Source: Lachnospiraceae bacterium UBA3689
Lineage (GTDB): Bacteria > Bacillota > Clostridia > Lachnospirales > Lachnospiraceae
Reading direction: 5' to 3'
Assembly (NCBI GenBank): GCA_002371465.1
Contig: DFIU01000005.1
Span: forward strand, 21,177-85,176
Length of the DNA stretch: 64,000 nt
The translations under genes and the position numbers were made by a program. Within the stretch, counting starts at the first letter, position 1; the number at the start of each line of letters is the position of its first letter. Positions 26,250 to 34,866 of this stretch are shown here, one piece after another. The notes below the pieces were generated by a model, which ran no database searches, was not told where the DNA came from, and worked only from the letters and a program-made list of their open reading frames with translations.

Positions 26250-26907
26250 AAAGTGAACCGAGCTGCCGCCCCAGCCGTTTTGCCAGCCGGTTCATGCGAA
26301 TGACATAGGCTCCCTTGCGAATATTGGGCGAACAGTAGAAATTCCCTGCCGAAGTCTGGCGGGACACTGCCATCGAAAAAGAGAGCAGAGAGCGGCTGAA
26401 AGACCGGCGGAGTCTGAACCGGTCGCCGACGTTGTGCGCCGAACTAAAGGTCGGACCGCCTCCGACGCCAAGCCCGCTGCCCCAGACAAAACCACATTCC
26501 CGGCACCAGTGCTCCAGGATCTCAAAGGAAACCTGCGCCTCATTTCCATCATAGAGTCCCCCATTTGCCAGGGCATAGACCCGAATCGGATGCTCTGCAT
26601 CCGTAGGTCTTCCTTTTTCCGGAAAAGAGGTGGAGAGGTTCCGAACCGACTCCAGAAATTGCATCAGGTGGGCAGGAATGCCTCCGCTGTAGATAGGAAA
26701 AGAGAGAATCCAGGTCTCACAGTTCAAAAGTTCCCGCATCTCATCGTTAGGAACCTTGCCGGTTTTAATATGAAAGTCCTCGATGTCATGAATATGATTT
26801 CTTCTCAAGGATCGTTTCACGATCTGAATCAGAGAATGTGAAGCGCTCGGAAGAGTATTTTGCATGACAAGCTTGGGGCTGGCATTGATCATGGCTGTTT
26901 TCATCAT
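26248..26907 (-). CDS. Flavodoxin-fold NAD(P)H oxidoreductase
   Basis: A 219-residue protein of the flavodoxin-like FMN-binding fold: MKTAMINASPK at the start is the phosphate-binding strand-loop, SFPIYSGGIPAHLMQFLES is the flavin-contacting segment near 70-90, and YALANGGLYDGNE near 112 is the third loop. It would reduce quinones, nitro compounds or similar acceptors. Its ATG overlaps the stop of the gene upstream (ATGA), so it is translated with it. A terminator overlaps its stop. The substrate is unknown. Confidence 0.85.
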   Translation of the reverse strand: MMKTAMINASPKLVMQNTLPSASHSLIQIVKRSLRRNHIHDIEDFHIKTGKVPNDEMRELLNCETWILSFPIYSGGIPAHLMQFLESVRNLSTSFPEKGRPTDAEHPIRVYALANGGLYDGNEAQVSFEILEHWCRECGFVWGSGLGVGGGPTFSSAHNVGDRFRLRRSFSRSLLSFSMAVSRQTSAGNFYCSPNIRKGAYVIRMNRLAKRLGRQLGSL

Positions 26908-27404
26908 ACCGGCTCGCCTCCAATCTCGGACGGATCCTCATAAAATTCAACGGTCAGACTGTCCGCATCCCACTCTGCCGCCACATTTTTCATCAAATGA
27001 ACCGCCGTTTCCTCATAATCTTCCCTCTTTGGTCCATAGAAGCAGGCGCGAATCTTCATCCGCTTTTTACTGCGGGGGCGGTAGCTGACACGGCCTTCTC
27101 TGACTTCCAGAGTCGGCAGTAAAAGCGGATGGGCGCGATCCAAAATGGTCTTGATATGGGGACTGACACTGCCGAAGGTGCAGGCGGAAATGAGGACCAA
27201 TTCGTCGCACTCAGCCAGATTCTTCACTATTCCGGCGGCATTGTCGCGAAATGAACAGACTCCGGGCGTCCGATACCAGCAGTTCATACAGCCGATGCAC
27301 TGATGGATGGAATTGTCATCCCCATAGATTAAATAATTATCAAACTTCCCGGAAAAGAGCGCCTCATTTGCCTCTTCCGGGAGGTCATGCAGCAAAATTT
27401 TCAT
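26904..27404 (-). CDS. Flavodoxin family protein with CxxC motif
   Basis: A 166-residue protein of the NADPH-dependent FMN reductase type. The segment CIGCMNCWYRTPGVCSFRD near 37-55 is found in iron-sulfur flavoprotein-like and NAD(P)H reductases of anaerobes, and LVLISACTFGSVSPHIKTI near 70-90 is the flavin-binding part. The N-terminal Rossmann strand is short. It follows the Bmp lipoprotein gene by 14 bases and overlaps the next flavodoxin gene, giving an operon of three. Role unknown; the two flavoproteins may work as a pair. Confidence 0.82.
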   Translation of the reverse strand: MKILLHDLPEEANEALFSGKFDNYLIYGDDNSIHQCIGCMNCWYRTPGVCSFRDNAAGIVKNLAECDELVLISACTFGSVSPHIKTILDRAHPLLLPTLEVREGRVSYRPRSKKRMKIRACFYGPKREDYEETAVHLMKNVAAEWDADSLTVEFYEDPSEIGGEPV

Positions 27405-27418
27405 AAGCCCATCCTGCC

Positions 27419-28672
27419 TTAGCCCACATCGACGACAGGAGCCAGGCTGGCTGTCTGAGACGATTGGGACTGATCTGTATCGTCCGTATCTTCTTCGATC
27501 ACCGCTTTGCCGGAAGCAGCCGGCGCTGCGGCTGAATCTGCTTGACCCGCAGCTGCCTGACTTTCGGTGCCTCCCCCGGCATTTGAAGCAGCCTCCAGTC
27601 CGGCTGAAGGATCCGGCGCTGTCGGCTGTACCTCATTGGTTAAAAGAATCGGATCCTGTTTCTCGTCATCCTTAACGGCAAATCCATCCTTGGCTGAAGC
27701 CAGGAACTTCTGATACTCCTGCTTAGAAAAGTTCGTCATTCTGGCAAAATCACAGTTAAGGCGAACCGCGCTCTCTTTAAATCCAAAGGTCTCCGTTTGA
27801 CCGCCATCCAGCTTGTCGTCCGCCCGTTTCAGCGCTGCCGCTGCCGCGCCGCTGTAGTCCGCTTCCGTGGAATAAAGGATGTTTCCCGAAGGTTCAGAGG
27901 CTGTAAAACCGATTGTCGCTACCATTTTCCGAGAAATTCCGGCAGCCTTTACAAGGGCGGGCAGGAGAGACTCCTGATCCGTCACAATCAGTTCCACGCC
28001 ATTTTGATAGAACTTCATAGCATCCGTCATCCGAAGGGGAATCAGCTGGTCGCTGCCGGCATATTCGTAGTTGAGCACGACACTGTTTTTAGTCATTCCT
28101 GCTTCTTTTGCCGCATAGTCCATCCCCTCGGTAAAGCCCTTCAGATAGCGCTTGGAAGAAGCTGTTTGCTTACCCCCTATATAACCGACGGTATGGTAGC
28201 CGACACGAACCGCGGTGTACCCCGCCATAAAGCCAATATCTTCCTGGTCAAAGCGAACGCTCAGCGTATTTTTGCGGATGCCGGCATTCCCGCCCTCTTC
28301 TTTTCTGGGTTGTCCGTCAAAAAGAACGAACTTGGTCTTCTTATGCTTCTTCTGAGCCTGGTAGAGTGGGATTTCCAGCTCCTTACCCGCCGACACCAGG
28401 ACCTTGACCTTATCTTTCTTTGCCGCTTCGTTAAAGGTCTTCTCATATGCCTTGGCACTGTTGCCGGAAACGGTATAGGTCTTGATTTTGTGCCCCGTCT
28501 CCTGCCCGTAAGCTGTCACCCCCGCCCCTATCTCGGGGATGGCTGTATTTTGTGAGACAGAAGTTCCCGATGACACGACTCCATACCAGATCTGATCCGG
28601 ATCGGTTCCGCACGCTCCCAGGGAAAGCACTATCATCAGCCCCAAAGATAAGGCGAGTATCTTTTTTTTCAT
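27419..28672 (-). CDS. BMP family (PnrA-like) binding lipoprotein
   Basis: A 417-residue lipoprotein with lipobox LGAC (Cys about 21), then a basic membrane protein/PnrA-like periplasmic-binding domain (about 25-345) with RVGYHTVGYIGG and VLNYEYAGSDQL. The last 70 residues are low-complexity Ala/Ser/Asp-rich. PnrA-type proteins bind nucleosides. Start at 28672 is fixed by GGAGGT eight bases upstream. No ABC permease or ATPase is beside it, so it may act with a transporter elsewhere or as a sensor. It leads an operon with two flavodoxin-fold proteins. Confidence 0.88.
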   Translation of the reverse strand: MKKKILALSLGLMIVLSLGACGTDPDQIWYGVVSSGTSVSQNTAIPEIGAGVTAYGQETGHKIKTYTVSGNSAKAYEKTFNEAAKKDKVKVLVSAGKELEIPLYQAQKKHKKTKFVLFDGQPRKEEGGNAGIRKNTLSVRFDQEDIGFMAGYTAVRVGYHTVGYIGGKQTASSKRYLKGFTEGMDYAAKEAGMTKNSVVLNYEYAGSDQLIPLRMTDAMKFYQNGVELIVTDQESLLPALVKAAGISRKMVATIGFTASEPSGNILYSTEADYSGAAAAALKRADDKLDGGQTETFGFKESAVRLNCDFARMTNFSKQEYQKFLASAKDGFAVKDDEKQDPILLTNEVQPTAPDPSAGLEAASNAGGGTESQAAAGQADSAAAPAASGKAVIEEDTDDTDQSQSSQTASLAPVVDVG

Positions 28673-28830
28673 ATTCACGACCTCCGTACGCATAAGGGCA
28701 GACTGAGCCCTTCATGCACTGATATGGTCCATTATACCCTTCCCGGGGACTTCCGTAAAGTTCACCCGTTTCAGCGGCATCCTCGTCCTGCCCGCTGTAT
28801 TTACCGGTGTAAAGGCATTTCCTACCTTAC

Positions 28831-28859
28831 TTGACGAGGGGCATCTGATGCTGTATAAG
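28831..28859 (+). promoter_or_regulatory. SigA promoter of the DUF4234 gene
   Basis: TTGACG (28831-28836) and TATAAG (28854-28859) are spaced by 17 bases, about 65 bases ahead of the ATG at 28925. Confidence 0.75.
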
Positions 28860-28924
28860 TTAAATAGTACAATATTTAGAGGTATTTTCATTTCATCCGC
28901 ACACCCACAATGCTAAGGAGGACT

Positions 28925-29374
28925 ATGGAAAACAAAGAACTTTACCAACGCGCAAATACCTACAGACAGACATATTTCAAACACGATCCTCTTACCACCA
29001 ACCGCAGTCTCCTTGCCTATATCTTCCTGGGACTGATCACCCTGGGGATCTACGATTACTACGTCCTTTATACCATTTCCCGGGATCTTAACATTGCCTG
29101 CAGCGGCGATGGGAAAGAGACCCCCGGCATGGTGGAATTCATCGTGTTCGGTCTTTTAACCTGCGGAATTTACCAGCTCTACTGGTACTACAGCGTCGGA
29201 AACCGCCTTGCCGCCAATGCCCCTCGCTATGGGCTCCAGTTCCCGGAAAATGGAACGACCGTTCTGCTCTGGGTCCTGTTCGGCGCCTTCCTGTGCGGTA
29301 TCGGGAGTTTTATCGGCATCGATATTCTCCTGAAGAATACCAACGCGATCTGCGATGCCTACAACCGCCAATGA
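28925..29374 (+). CDS. DUF4234 membrane protein
   Basis: A 149-residue protein with about four hydrophobic segments and the family repeats GLITLGIYDYYVLYTISRDLN (shortened here) near 33-52 and GLLTCGIYQLYWYYSVGN near 80-98. AAGGAGG lies seven bases ahead of the ATG; five upstream in-frame codons include it. Single gene with its own promoter and terminator. Function unknown; the related protein at 13012-13707 carries an added zinc ribbon. Confidence 0.88.
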   Translation: MENKELYQRANTYRQTYFKHDPLTTNRSLLAYIFLGLITLGIYDYYVLYTISRDLNIACSGDGKETPGMVEFIVFGLLTCGIYQLYWYYSVGNRLAANAPRYGLQFPENGTTVLLWVLFGAFLCGIGSFIGIDILLKNTNAICDAYNRQ

Positions 29375-29390
29375 AATGGTGAAGATAAAA

Positions 29391-29457
29391 AAAAGAGACA
29401 GTCTTCTCGCTCTGTTTGACCCCGGGAAGGGGCAGCAGGCGGTAAGCTGTCTCTTTT
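29391..29457. terminator. Terminator between DUF4234 gene and EamA gene
   Basis: An 11-base perfect inverted repeat, AAAAGAGACAG (29391-29401) and CTGTCTCTTTT (29447-29457), with a long loop that itself contains a GC hairpin, lies between convergent genes. Confidence 0.8.
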
Positions 29458-29486
29458 ATTTTGCCCATTGCCCTGATCCTGGCAAG

Positions 29487-29900
29487 TTAAAGAACCATAA
29501 TTAAAGTTCCTGCCCCGATCAGAACACAGCCCAGGAGGGACCGGACCGTGAATTGCTCATGCAGGAAGATAAAAGCCAGAATCAGGGTGATGACGACGCT
29601 CAGCTTGTCGACCGGAACAACCTTGGACGCCTCCCCGATCTGTAGCGCCCGGTAGTAGCAGAGCCAGGACGCCCCAGTTGCAAGCCCCGAAAGGACCAGG
29701 AAGATCCAGCTCTTTTTACTGATGGCGCTAAGCCCGCTCTGGGTGTGGGTCAAAAAGACCATGCCCCATGCCAGGACCACCACAACGACCGTCCGAACTG
29801 CCGTCGCCAGGTTGGAATTGACGCCTTCGATGCCAACCTTAGCCAGGATCGAAGTCAGAGCCGCAAAGACGGCGGATAAAAGTGCAAAGATAAACCACAT
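29487..29900 (-). CDS. Small EamA/DMT family transporter
   Basis: A 137-residue, five-segment single-domain EamA protein, half the size of usual DMT exporters, so it likely works as a dimer. Sequence features are WLCYYRALQIGEASKVVPVDKL near 78 (shortened motif) and FLHEQFTVRSLLGCVLIGAG near the end. The ATG at 29900 has GGGGGA ahead; a longer frame upstream adds 25 residues without similarity. Substrate unknown. Single gene, with the GH120-type locus lying beyond it on the left strand. Confidence 0.82.
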   Translation of the reverse strand: MWFIFALLSAVFAALTSILAKVGIEGVNSNLATAVRTVVVVVLAWGMVFLTHTQSGLSAISKKSWIFLVLSGLATGASWLCYYRALQIGEASKVVPVDKLSVVITLILAFIFLHEQFTVRSLLGCVLIGAGTLIMVL

Positions 29901-30054
29901 AAGAAGTCCCCCATTTCCACAAAAATTCATGCGAACGATGCGGCTGCCGGATCTTCTTGTCCCGAGCAGAGGCATATTCGCATGAATTTATCTTAGTTCC
30001 TACCAGGAGGGTTTAACAAGGCTAATATCCAAAACCTTTATATTTTGGTTTTCT

Positions 30055-30924
30055 TTACCCCTTGACCGCTCCTGCCATCATGCCCTTGACCAGCTTATCC
30101 TGCATGAAGATAAAGAGGATGATCATTGGCAGGACGGATAAGGTCAGGCAGGCCATAATCATGGCGGTGTTGGTCGAGTACTGTCCCTGGTAGTTCCAAA
30201 GAGCTAGGGGCAGGGTCCGATTTTCCTCGGACTGGGTCAGAGTGAAGGCAAAGATGAACTCGTTCCAGATATTGACGCCGTTGTAGATCGCCAGTGTGGA
30301 CAGCCCAGGCTTGGAAAGGGGCAGGATAACCTGAAAGAAGCGTTTATAACGGCCGCAGCCGTCGATATCGGCTGCCTCCTCCAGTTCCCTCGGAATGCTG
30401 TCCATAAAGCCGGTCAGGATAAAGACCGAGATCGGGGTGGCGAAGGCGACATTGGGCGGAATCATCGCCCAGATCGTATCATAAAGCCCCATGCCGATGG
30501 TCATCTGAAAGACCGGAATCAAGGTCACATGCATGGGCACGGACATCGCCGCTACGATCATAAAGTAAATGGGAGTCCGCATCTTAAAGTTAAACCGGGA
30601 GAGCGGATAAGCCGCGCAGGCAGAGATAAAGAGCAGGATGACCAGGGATATGATCAGCACGATGACGCTGTTCTTGAAATAGTTCCAGAACTGGGGGTCC
30701 GTCACAATGGAGATGTAGTTGTCCGGGAAGAACTTTTCCGGCATATGGAAGGCACCGTACATGATCGTCTCAATCTTCTGTTTAAAGCCGGTGACGACCA
30801 TAAAGAGGAAGGGGACGAAGGCGACCAGGATCCAGAAGATGGCGAGGATCATGACGACAATCCAGGCTCCCAGGCTCTTTCGTTTGGACTTTTTCAGCGA
30901 GTCCGTTTGCTTCTTTTGGCTCAT
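30055..30924 (-). CDS. Carbohydrate ABC transporter permease, MalG type
   Basis: A 289-residue inner-membrane permease with six hydrophobic segments and the EAA loop EAADIDGCGRYKRFFQVI near 195 that docks on the ATPase. The N-terminus is cytoplasmic and Lys-rich. GGAGGGGAG precedes the ATG, which overlaps the previous gene's stop by one base. No ATPase gene is present; shared MsiK-type ATPases are usual for such loci. With the binding protein at 31930 and the GH120 enzyme nearby, the substrate is inferred to be a xylo-oligosaccharide. Confidence 0.93.
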   Translation of the reverse strand: MSQKKQTDSLKKSKRKSLGAWIVVMILAIFWILVAFVPFLFMVVTGFKQKIETIMYGAFHMPEKFFPDNYISIVTDPQFWNYFKNSVIVLIISLVILLFISACAAYPLSRFNFKMRTPIYFMIVAAMSVPMHVTLIPVFQMTIGMGLYDTIWAMIPPNVAFATPISVFILTGFMDSIPRELEEAADIDGCGRYKRFFQVILPLSKPGLSTLAIYNGVNIWNEFIFAFTLTQSEENRTLPLALWNYQGQYSTNTAMIMACLTLSVLPMIILFIFMQDKLVKGMMAGAVKG

Positions 30925-31823
30925 CAGATCTCCCCTCCTTTCCGGTTCATCAATCTCATGACGACTGCGGCAATGACCGTGATCAGGATAAACATACCCG
31001 CAGCGACCGCTGAGCCGTAACCCATGTTGTATTTACTGAAGGATTCTTTATACATATAGGTTGCCATCAACTCGGTCGACTCACCGGGTCCGCCTCCGGT
31101 CATGACGTAGACCAGATCGAAGTATTTTAAAGAACCGGTGATGGAGAGGACGATGGCATTGCGGATGGTCGGGACTAAAAGCGGCAGGGCAATTTTCCGG
31201 ATGTACTGCCCTCTCGTCGCGCCGTCCACAATCGCCGCCTCATAGAGGGTCTCGTCGATGCTGGAGTAGCCCGCCATATAATAGACCATGTAGAAGGGTA
31301 TGAACTGCCAGCAGATAACGCCGATGACCGCGTAGAGGGCGACGCGCTGGTTGCCCAGAAGGTCGATATTCTTTCCGCCGAAGAGATTGGAGATAGAGGA
31401 AAAGAGACCGCCGTTAGTGGCAAGCGCATAGTGGAAGAGGTAGCCGACTGCCACTGAACTCATCAAAAGAGGCAGGAACCAGATGACCTTAAAGACGTTG
31501 AACTTCTTGCCGCCGGCGTCGAGGAAAGTCGCCAGCAAAATGCCGATCGGCATCTGAACGATCAGGGAAAGGAACATCACCTTGACATTGTTCAGAAATG
31601 CAGTCCAGAATTTTTTGTCGTGGATCAGCTTGTTCCAGTTGTAGAGCCCGATCATTTTTCTGGCTGATGAAATGCCGTTCCACTGCGTAAAACTGTTTCG
31701 GAAGGTCGCGATAATCGGATACAGAATGTAGGCTGTCATCAGGATCAGAACCGGAATCAGAAAAACAGCCGCACAGACGGCAATCGATCTCTGCCTTTTT
31801 AAACTCAGTGATGCCCGTTTCAT
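30924..31823 (-). CDS. Carbohydrate ABC transporter permease, MalF/UgpA type
   Basis: A 299-residue permease with six hydrophobic segments and an EAA loop around EAAIVDGATRGQYIRKIALP near 190. It forms the importer with the MalG-type protein directly downstream (one-base overlap) and the lipoprotein upstream, separated from the latter by a hairpin at 31848-31900. AAAGGAGAA lies upstream of the ATG. Confidence 0.93.
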   Translation of the reverse strand: MKRASLSLKRQRSIAVCAAVFLIPVLILMTAYILYPIIATFRNSFTQWNGISSARKMIGLYNWNKLIHDKKFWTAFLNNVKVMFLSLIVQMPIGILLATFLDAGGKKFNVFKVIWFLPLLMSSVAVGYLFHYALATNGGLFSSISNLFGGKNIDLLGNQRVALYAVIGVICWQFIPFYMVYYMAGYSSIDETLYEAAIVDGATRGQYIRKIALPLLVPTIRNAIVLSITGSLKYFDLVYVMTGGGPGESTELMATYMYKESFSKYNMGYGSAVAAGMFILITVIAAVVMRLMNRKGGEI

Positions 31824-31847
31824 AGACTCATTCTCCTTTAAAATCGA

Positions 31848-31900
31848 GGCTGCTGCTTCGGCCCGACTCTCCGCAAGAGATCGGACCAGCCGCAGCAGCC
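31848..31900 (-). terminator. Intercistronic hairpin after the binding-protein gene
   Basis: GGCTGCTGC (31848-31856) pairs with GCAGCAGCC (31892-31900) across a loop that also folds. It lies between binding protein and permease and is not followed by a strong T-run, so RNA 3'-end protection is as likely as termination. Confidence 0.55.
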
Positions 31901-31929
31901 CGTTTCTTTCATGATGACTTCAGAACTTT

Positions 31930-33300
31930 TTATGACTGGGTTGAGGCATCTCCGCCATTTTCACTGAAGTATTCGTCCAAAGCATCCTGCTGTTCCTTGG
32001 CGACATCCTCCGGAGATTCGGAATTGTCGAAAAGTTTCTGGGAAGCGGACTTATGAACTTCCGCAACGGACGCCGGCAGGTACTGATCCCACCAGAGCTG
32101 GACGCCGGACGCGTTGTTGATCATTTCCATGATATCCTGCCAAGCCGGTTCCTCGGACTTCGCATTCTTCAGAGGCGGCAGGTTGCCGTTTTCAACATCG
32201 AGCTTCATCCATTCATCGGAAGCATAGTAAGCAGCCATCTTGACCGCTTCTTCCAGTTTTTTGCCGGTGCAGTTGAAGGACAGGAAGTTATCGCCTAAAG
32301 TTCCGAGGACAGTCGTCTGATCCGCTTTAGAATCCGGAAGAGTCGGGAAAGCAAATGCGCCCAGGTTCTTATAGAATTCCGGATTTTCCTGCTTGATGGA
32401 AGCGACTTGCCAGGAGCCGTGCAGCATCATGCCGGCACCCTTATAGAGGAGGGCACGGTCTTCACCGTCGTCCGGAGACAGGGAGTTGACACTTTCGGGG
32501 AAGTAACCCTTCTTGACCCAGTCTTCGATCTTCTCACCCGCGAACTTGGTCGCATCGTTGACGAGGGAGCCCTTCTGGTCGTAAGCGTCGGTGATGATCT
32601 GGGGACCGCCGTAGCGGGCGACCAGGTAGCAGTAGTACATGGAGCCGGTCCACTGGGAGCTGTTAGCCAGAGCAAAAGGAGTGATGCCGTCGGCGACCAT
32701 CTTGTCGCAGAGGGCTTCCAGATCGTCCAGAGTCTTGGGGACTTCGTAGCCCTTATCTTTCCACATCTTCTTATCGTAGAAGAAGACGGCAACAGACTGG
32801 TTCTTGATCGGCAGGGCGTAGATCTTGCCGTCGATCATGGTCTGCTCGAGAGCTGCCTCGTTATACTTATCTCTTAAGCCATACTTGTCGACCAGGTCCG
32901 TGATGTCCTGGGCATAGCCGGACTTGACATATTCCTTAAGCGGACCGCCGGTCCAGTTCAGATAGACGTCCGGGCACTTGCCGGCGCTCATAGCGACGGA
33001 CAGCTTCTGCTTGTACTGGTCGTTGACCGTAGCCACCTGCTTGACCGTATAGCCGGAAGTCTTAGAATCTTCCTTATTATATTTGTCGACGGACCAGGTC
33101 CAGATGGTCTTATCCGGTTCATCCGTTGCAATATCCCAGAGGGAAATGGTCTTGTCGTCGCTCGATACTTCCGTCGCTTTCGCCGAAGCCGCATCGGCTC
33201 CACCTGCTTCTCCGCCTGCTGCAGCCGGCTGTTTTCCACACGCTCCCAGCATACTGACTGCCATTGCCGCTGAAAGGATCAGAGTCAAAATCTTCTTCAT
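31930..33300 (-). CDS. Sugar ABC transporter substrate-binding lipoprotein
   Basis: A 456-residue lipoprotein, with MLGACGK as lipobox and a linker rich in Ala and Gly, then a family 1 solute-binding domain with KCPDVYLNWTGG, YALPIKNQSVAVFFYDKKMW and HGSWQVASI near 315. AAAGGAG precedes the ATG. It is first in the operon with the two permeases, divergent from the AraC regulator at 33508, which is likely its activator. Ligand inferred to be a xylo-oligosaccharide from the nearby GH120 gene. Confidence 0.93.
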   Translation of the reverse strand: MKKILTLILSAAMAVSMLGACGKQPAAAGGEAGGADAASAKATEVSSDDKTISLWDIATDEPDKTIWTWSVDKYNKEDSKTSGYTVKQVATVNDQYKQKLSVAMSAGKCPDVYLNWTGGPLKEYVKSGYAQDITDLVDKYGLRDKYNEAALEQTMIDGKIYALPIKNQSVAVFFYDKKMWKDKGYEVPKTLDDLEALCDKMVADGITPFALANSSQWTGSMYYCYLVARYGGPQIITDAYDQKGSLVNDATKFAGEKIEDWVKKGYFPESVNSLSPDDGEDRALLYKGAGMMLHGSWQVASIKQENPEFYKNLGAFAFPTLPDSKADQTTVLGTLGDNFLSFNCTGKKLEEAVKMAAYYASDEWMKLDVENGNLPPLKNAKSEEPAWQDIMEMINNASGVQLWWDQYLPASVAEVHKSASQKLFDNSESPEDVAKEQQDALDEYFSENGGDASTQS

Positions 33301-33419
33301 TTTACTTTCTCCTTTTTCTCATCTTAAGGGTTTCGTTGACAAGTTCGGTAAGAAATTAAAAAATTAGCGCTATTTTTCTGATTTCTCTTTTGTTATTCGT
33401 ACTATACAAAATAAAAAAC

Positions 33420-33447
33420 TTCCGATATATCACAATCATGTTATAAT
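33420..33447 (+). promoter_or_regulatory. Candidate promoter of the AraC gene
   Basis: A perfect -10 TATAAT (33442-33447) lies 16 bases from TTCCGA (33420-33425), a poor -35. It is 60 bases ahead of the AraC start and would depend on an activator. Confidence 0.45.
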
Positions 33448-33507
33448 TTATACAAATCTCAGTTTTTGTGGTTTTTGTACAAGTTTTATGAACGGAGACC
33501 GGATTCC

Positions 33508-34770
33508 ATGTTCAACAGTTACATATTAAAACACGCCGCTGCCACCCTCCATACCCTGGTCAGGGAATACCTGCCCGAGGCGATCCCCCACTGCAAATCT
33601 TACGACTTAATTGTGGACTTTTCGGACCAGCCCTTCGGGACCGCCGTCATGGACCGATCCGCCCTCCTGATGGAGGACCGGTCCCACCTGATCCTTTCCA
33701 TCGCGGGGGCCTTCTCCTACGCCCTCCTAAAGGACGGCGGCTGCTTTGTCCTGATCGGTCCCCTCCGCTTCCAAACTCCGGTCTTTGTCCAAAAGACCCT
33801 GACCCTGGCGGATCTGAAGATCGCCACCCCCCTTGCTCAACTGGAGGACTGGATCCGGTCCGTTCCGGTCGTGGACTTCCAGGAGACCCTGTCCGCCCTG
33901 CTCCTTCTGATCAATGTCTCTAAGAAGGGAACGCCGGAGGACCCCTACCTGGAAAAGGCAGACCTGATCAAGGCAAACTGTGTCAACCAGGTCCTGATTG
34001 ACAAGATTGACGAGAAACTGTCCAAGACCATTTTTGAAAATGTCGAGGATGGCAGAGTCCACAATCCCTTCAACCACGAAATCCGGGAACGGAATGCGAT
34101 TGCCCAGGGAGATGTCGCGGCGCTGAGGACGGTTCTGTCGGAAGATTTTACGGGTCGTTATGGGGTTCTTGCCTCCAATCCCCTCCGCCAGGAGATTGAT
34201 ATCGGGATCGTCGCGGTCACCATCGCCAGCCGTGCCGCCATATCCGGAGGGGTCCACTTCGAGACCGCCTTTTATTTAAGCGATATCACCATTCAGAGCA
34301 TGGAAAAATGTACGGATGTGGAGACTGTCAAGCAGATCTACCACAACACGGAATTTAAATATGCCTCCATGGTGCGGGATTTAAAGCTCCCCCAGGGCAG
34401 CCTTCCTGAGGACCTGGAAAATAAACACATCTCCCACTGCAAGGACTACATCTACACCCACCTGCACGGCAAGATCATGGTCAGCGAGATCGCCTCCGCC
34501 ATCGGGCTCAACGTCAACTACCTGTCGACCCTCTTTAAAAAGAGCGAGCATATCTCCCTTAAGGAATATATCATGAAGGCGAAGATCAACCTGGTCAAAA
34601 ACCTGCTGACCTATTCCAACTACTCCTTCGCCGCCATCGCAGCCTACCTGGGCTTTTCCTCCCAGAGTCACATGGATCGGGAGTTTAAAAAGTACACCGG
34701 CCAGACTCCCAGAAAGTACCGGGAGCAGAACTACAGCGAGGACTTCATCCGGGACAGCCTGGACGAATAA
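33508..34770 (+). CDS. AraC family transcriptional regulator
   Basis: A 420-residue regulator with a long N-terminal region of unclear fold (about 1-310) and a C-terminal double helix-turn-helix (about 320-410): MVSEIASAIGLNVNYLSTLF and FAAIAAYLGFSSQSHMDREF. Start at 33508 is preferred for ACGGAGA about ten bases upstream. The gene is divergent from the sugar-binding protein and convergent with the GH120 gene, so it likely governs both. The large N-terminal part is characteristic of YesN-like regulators that lack a receiver domain. Ligand unknown. Confidence 0.88.
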   Translation: MFNSYILKHAAATLHTLVREYLPEAIPHCKSYDLIVDFSDQPFGTAVMDRSALLMEDRSHLILSIAGAFSYALLKDGGCFVLIGPLRFQTPVFVQKTLTLADLKIATPLAQLEDWIRSVPVVDFQETLSALLLLINVSKKGTPEDPYLEKADLIKANCVNQVLIDKIDEKLSKTIFENVEDGRVHNPFNHEIRERNAIAQGDVAALRTVLSEDFTGRYGVLASNPLRQEIDIGIVAVTIASRAAISGGVHFETAFYLSDITIQSMEKCTDVETVKQIYHNTEFKYASMVRDLKLPQGSLPEDLENKHISHCKDYIYTHLHGKIMVSEIASAIGLNVNYLSTLFKKSEHISLKEYIMKAKINLVKNLLTYSNYSFAAIAAYLGFSSQSHMDREFKKYTGQTPRKYREQNYSEDFIRDSLDE

Positions 34771-34773
34771 AAG

Positions 34774-34822
34774 GACCGCTGCATGATCCCGATCTTATAA
34801 AGACAGGTTTCATGCAGCGGTC
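34774..34822. terminator. Bidirectional terminator
   Basis: A perfect 13-base inverted repeat (34774-34786 and 34810-34822) built on GACCGCTGCATGA, with T-rich sequence after it, lies between the convergent AraC and GH120 genes. Confidence 0.85.
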
Positions 34823-34866
34823 ATAATATTTTAAACACTTATTGAAAAGACTTTCATCAAAGATCC

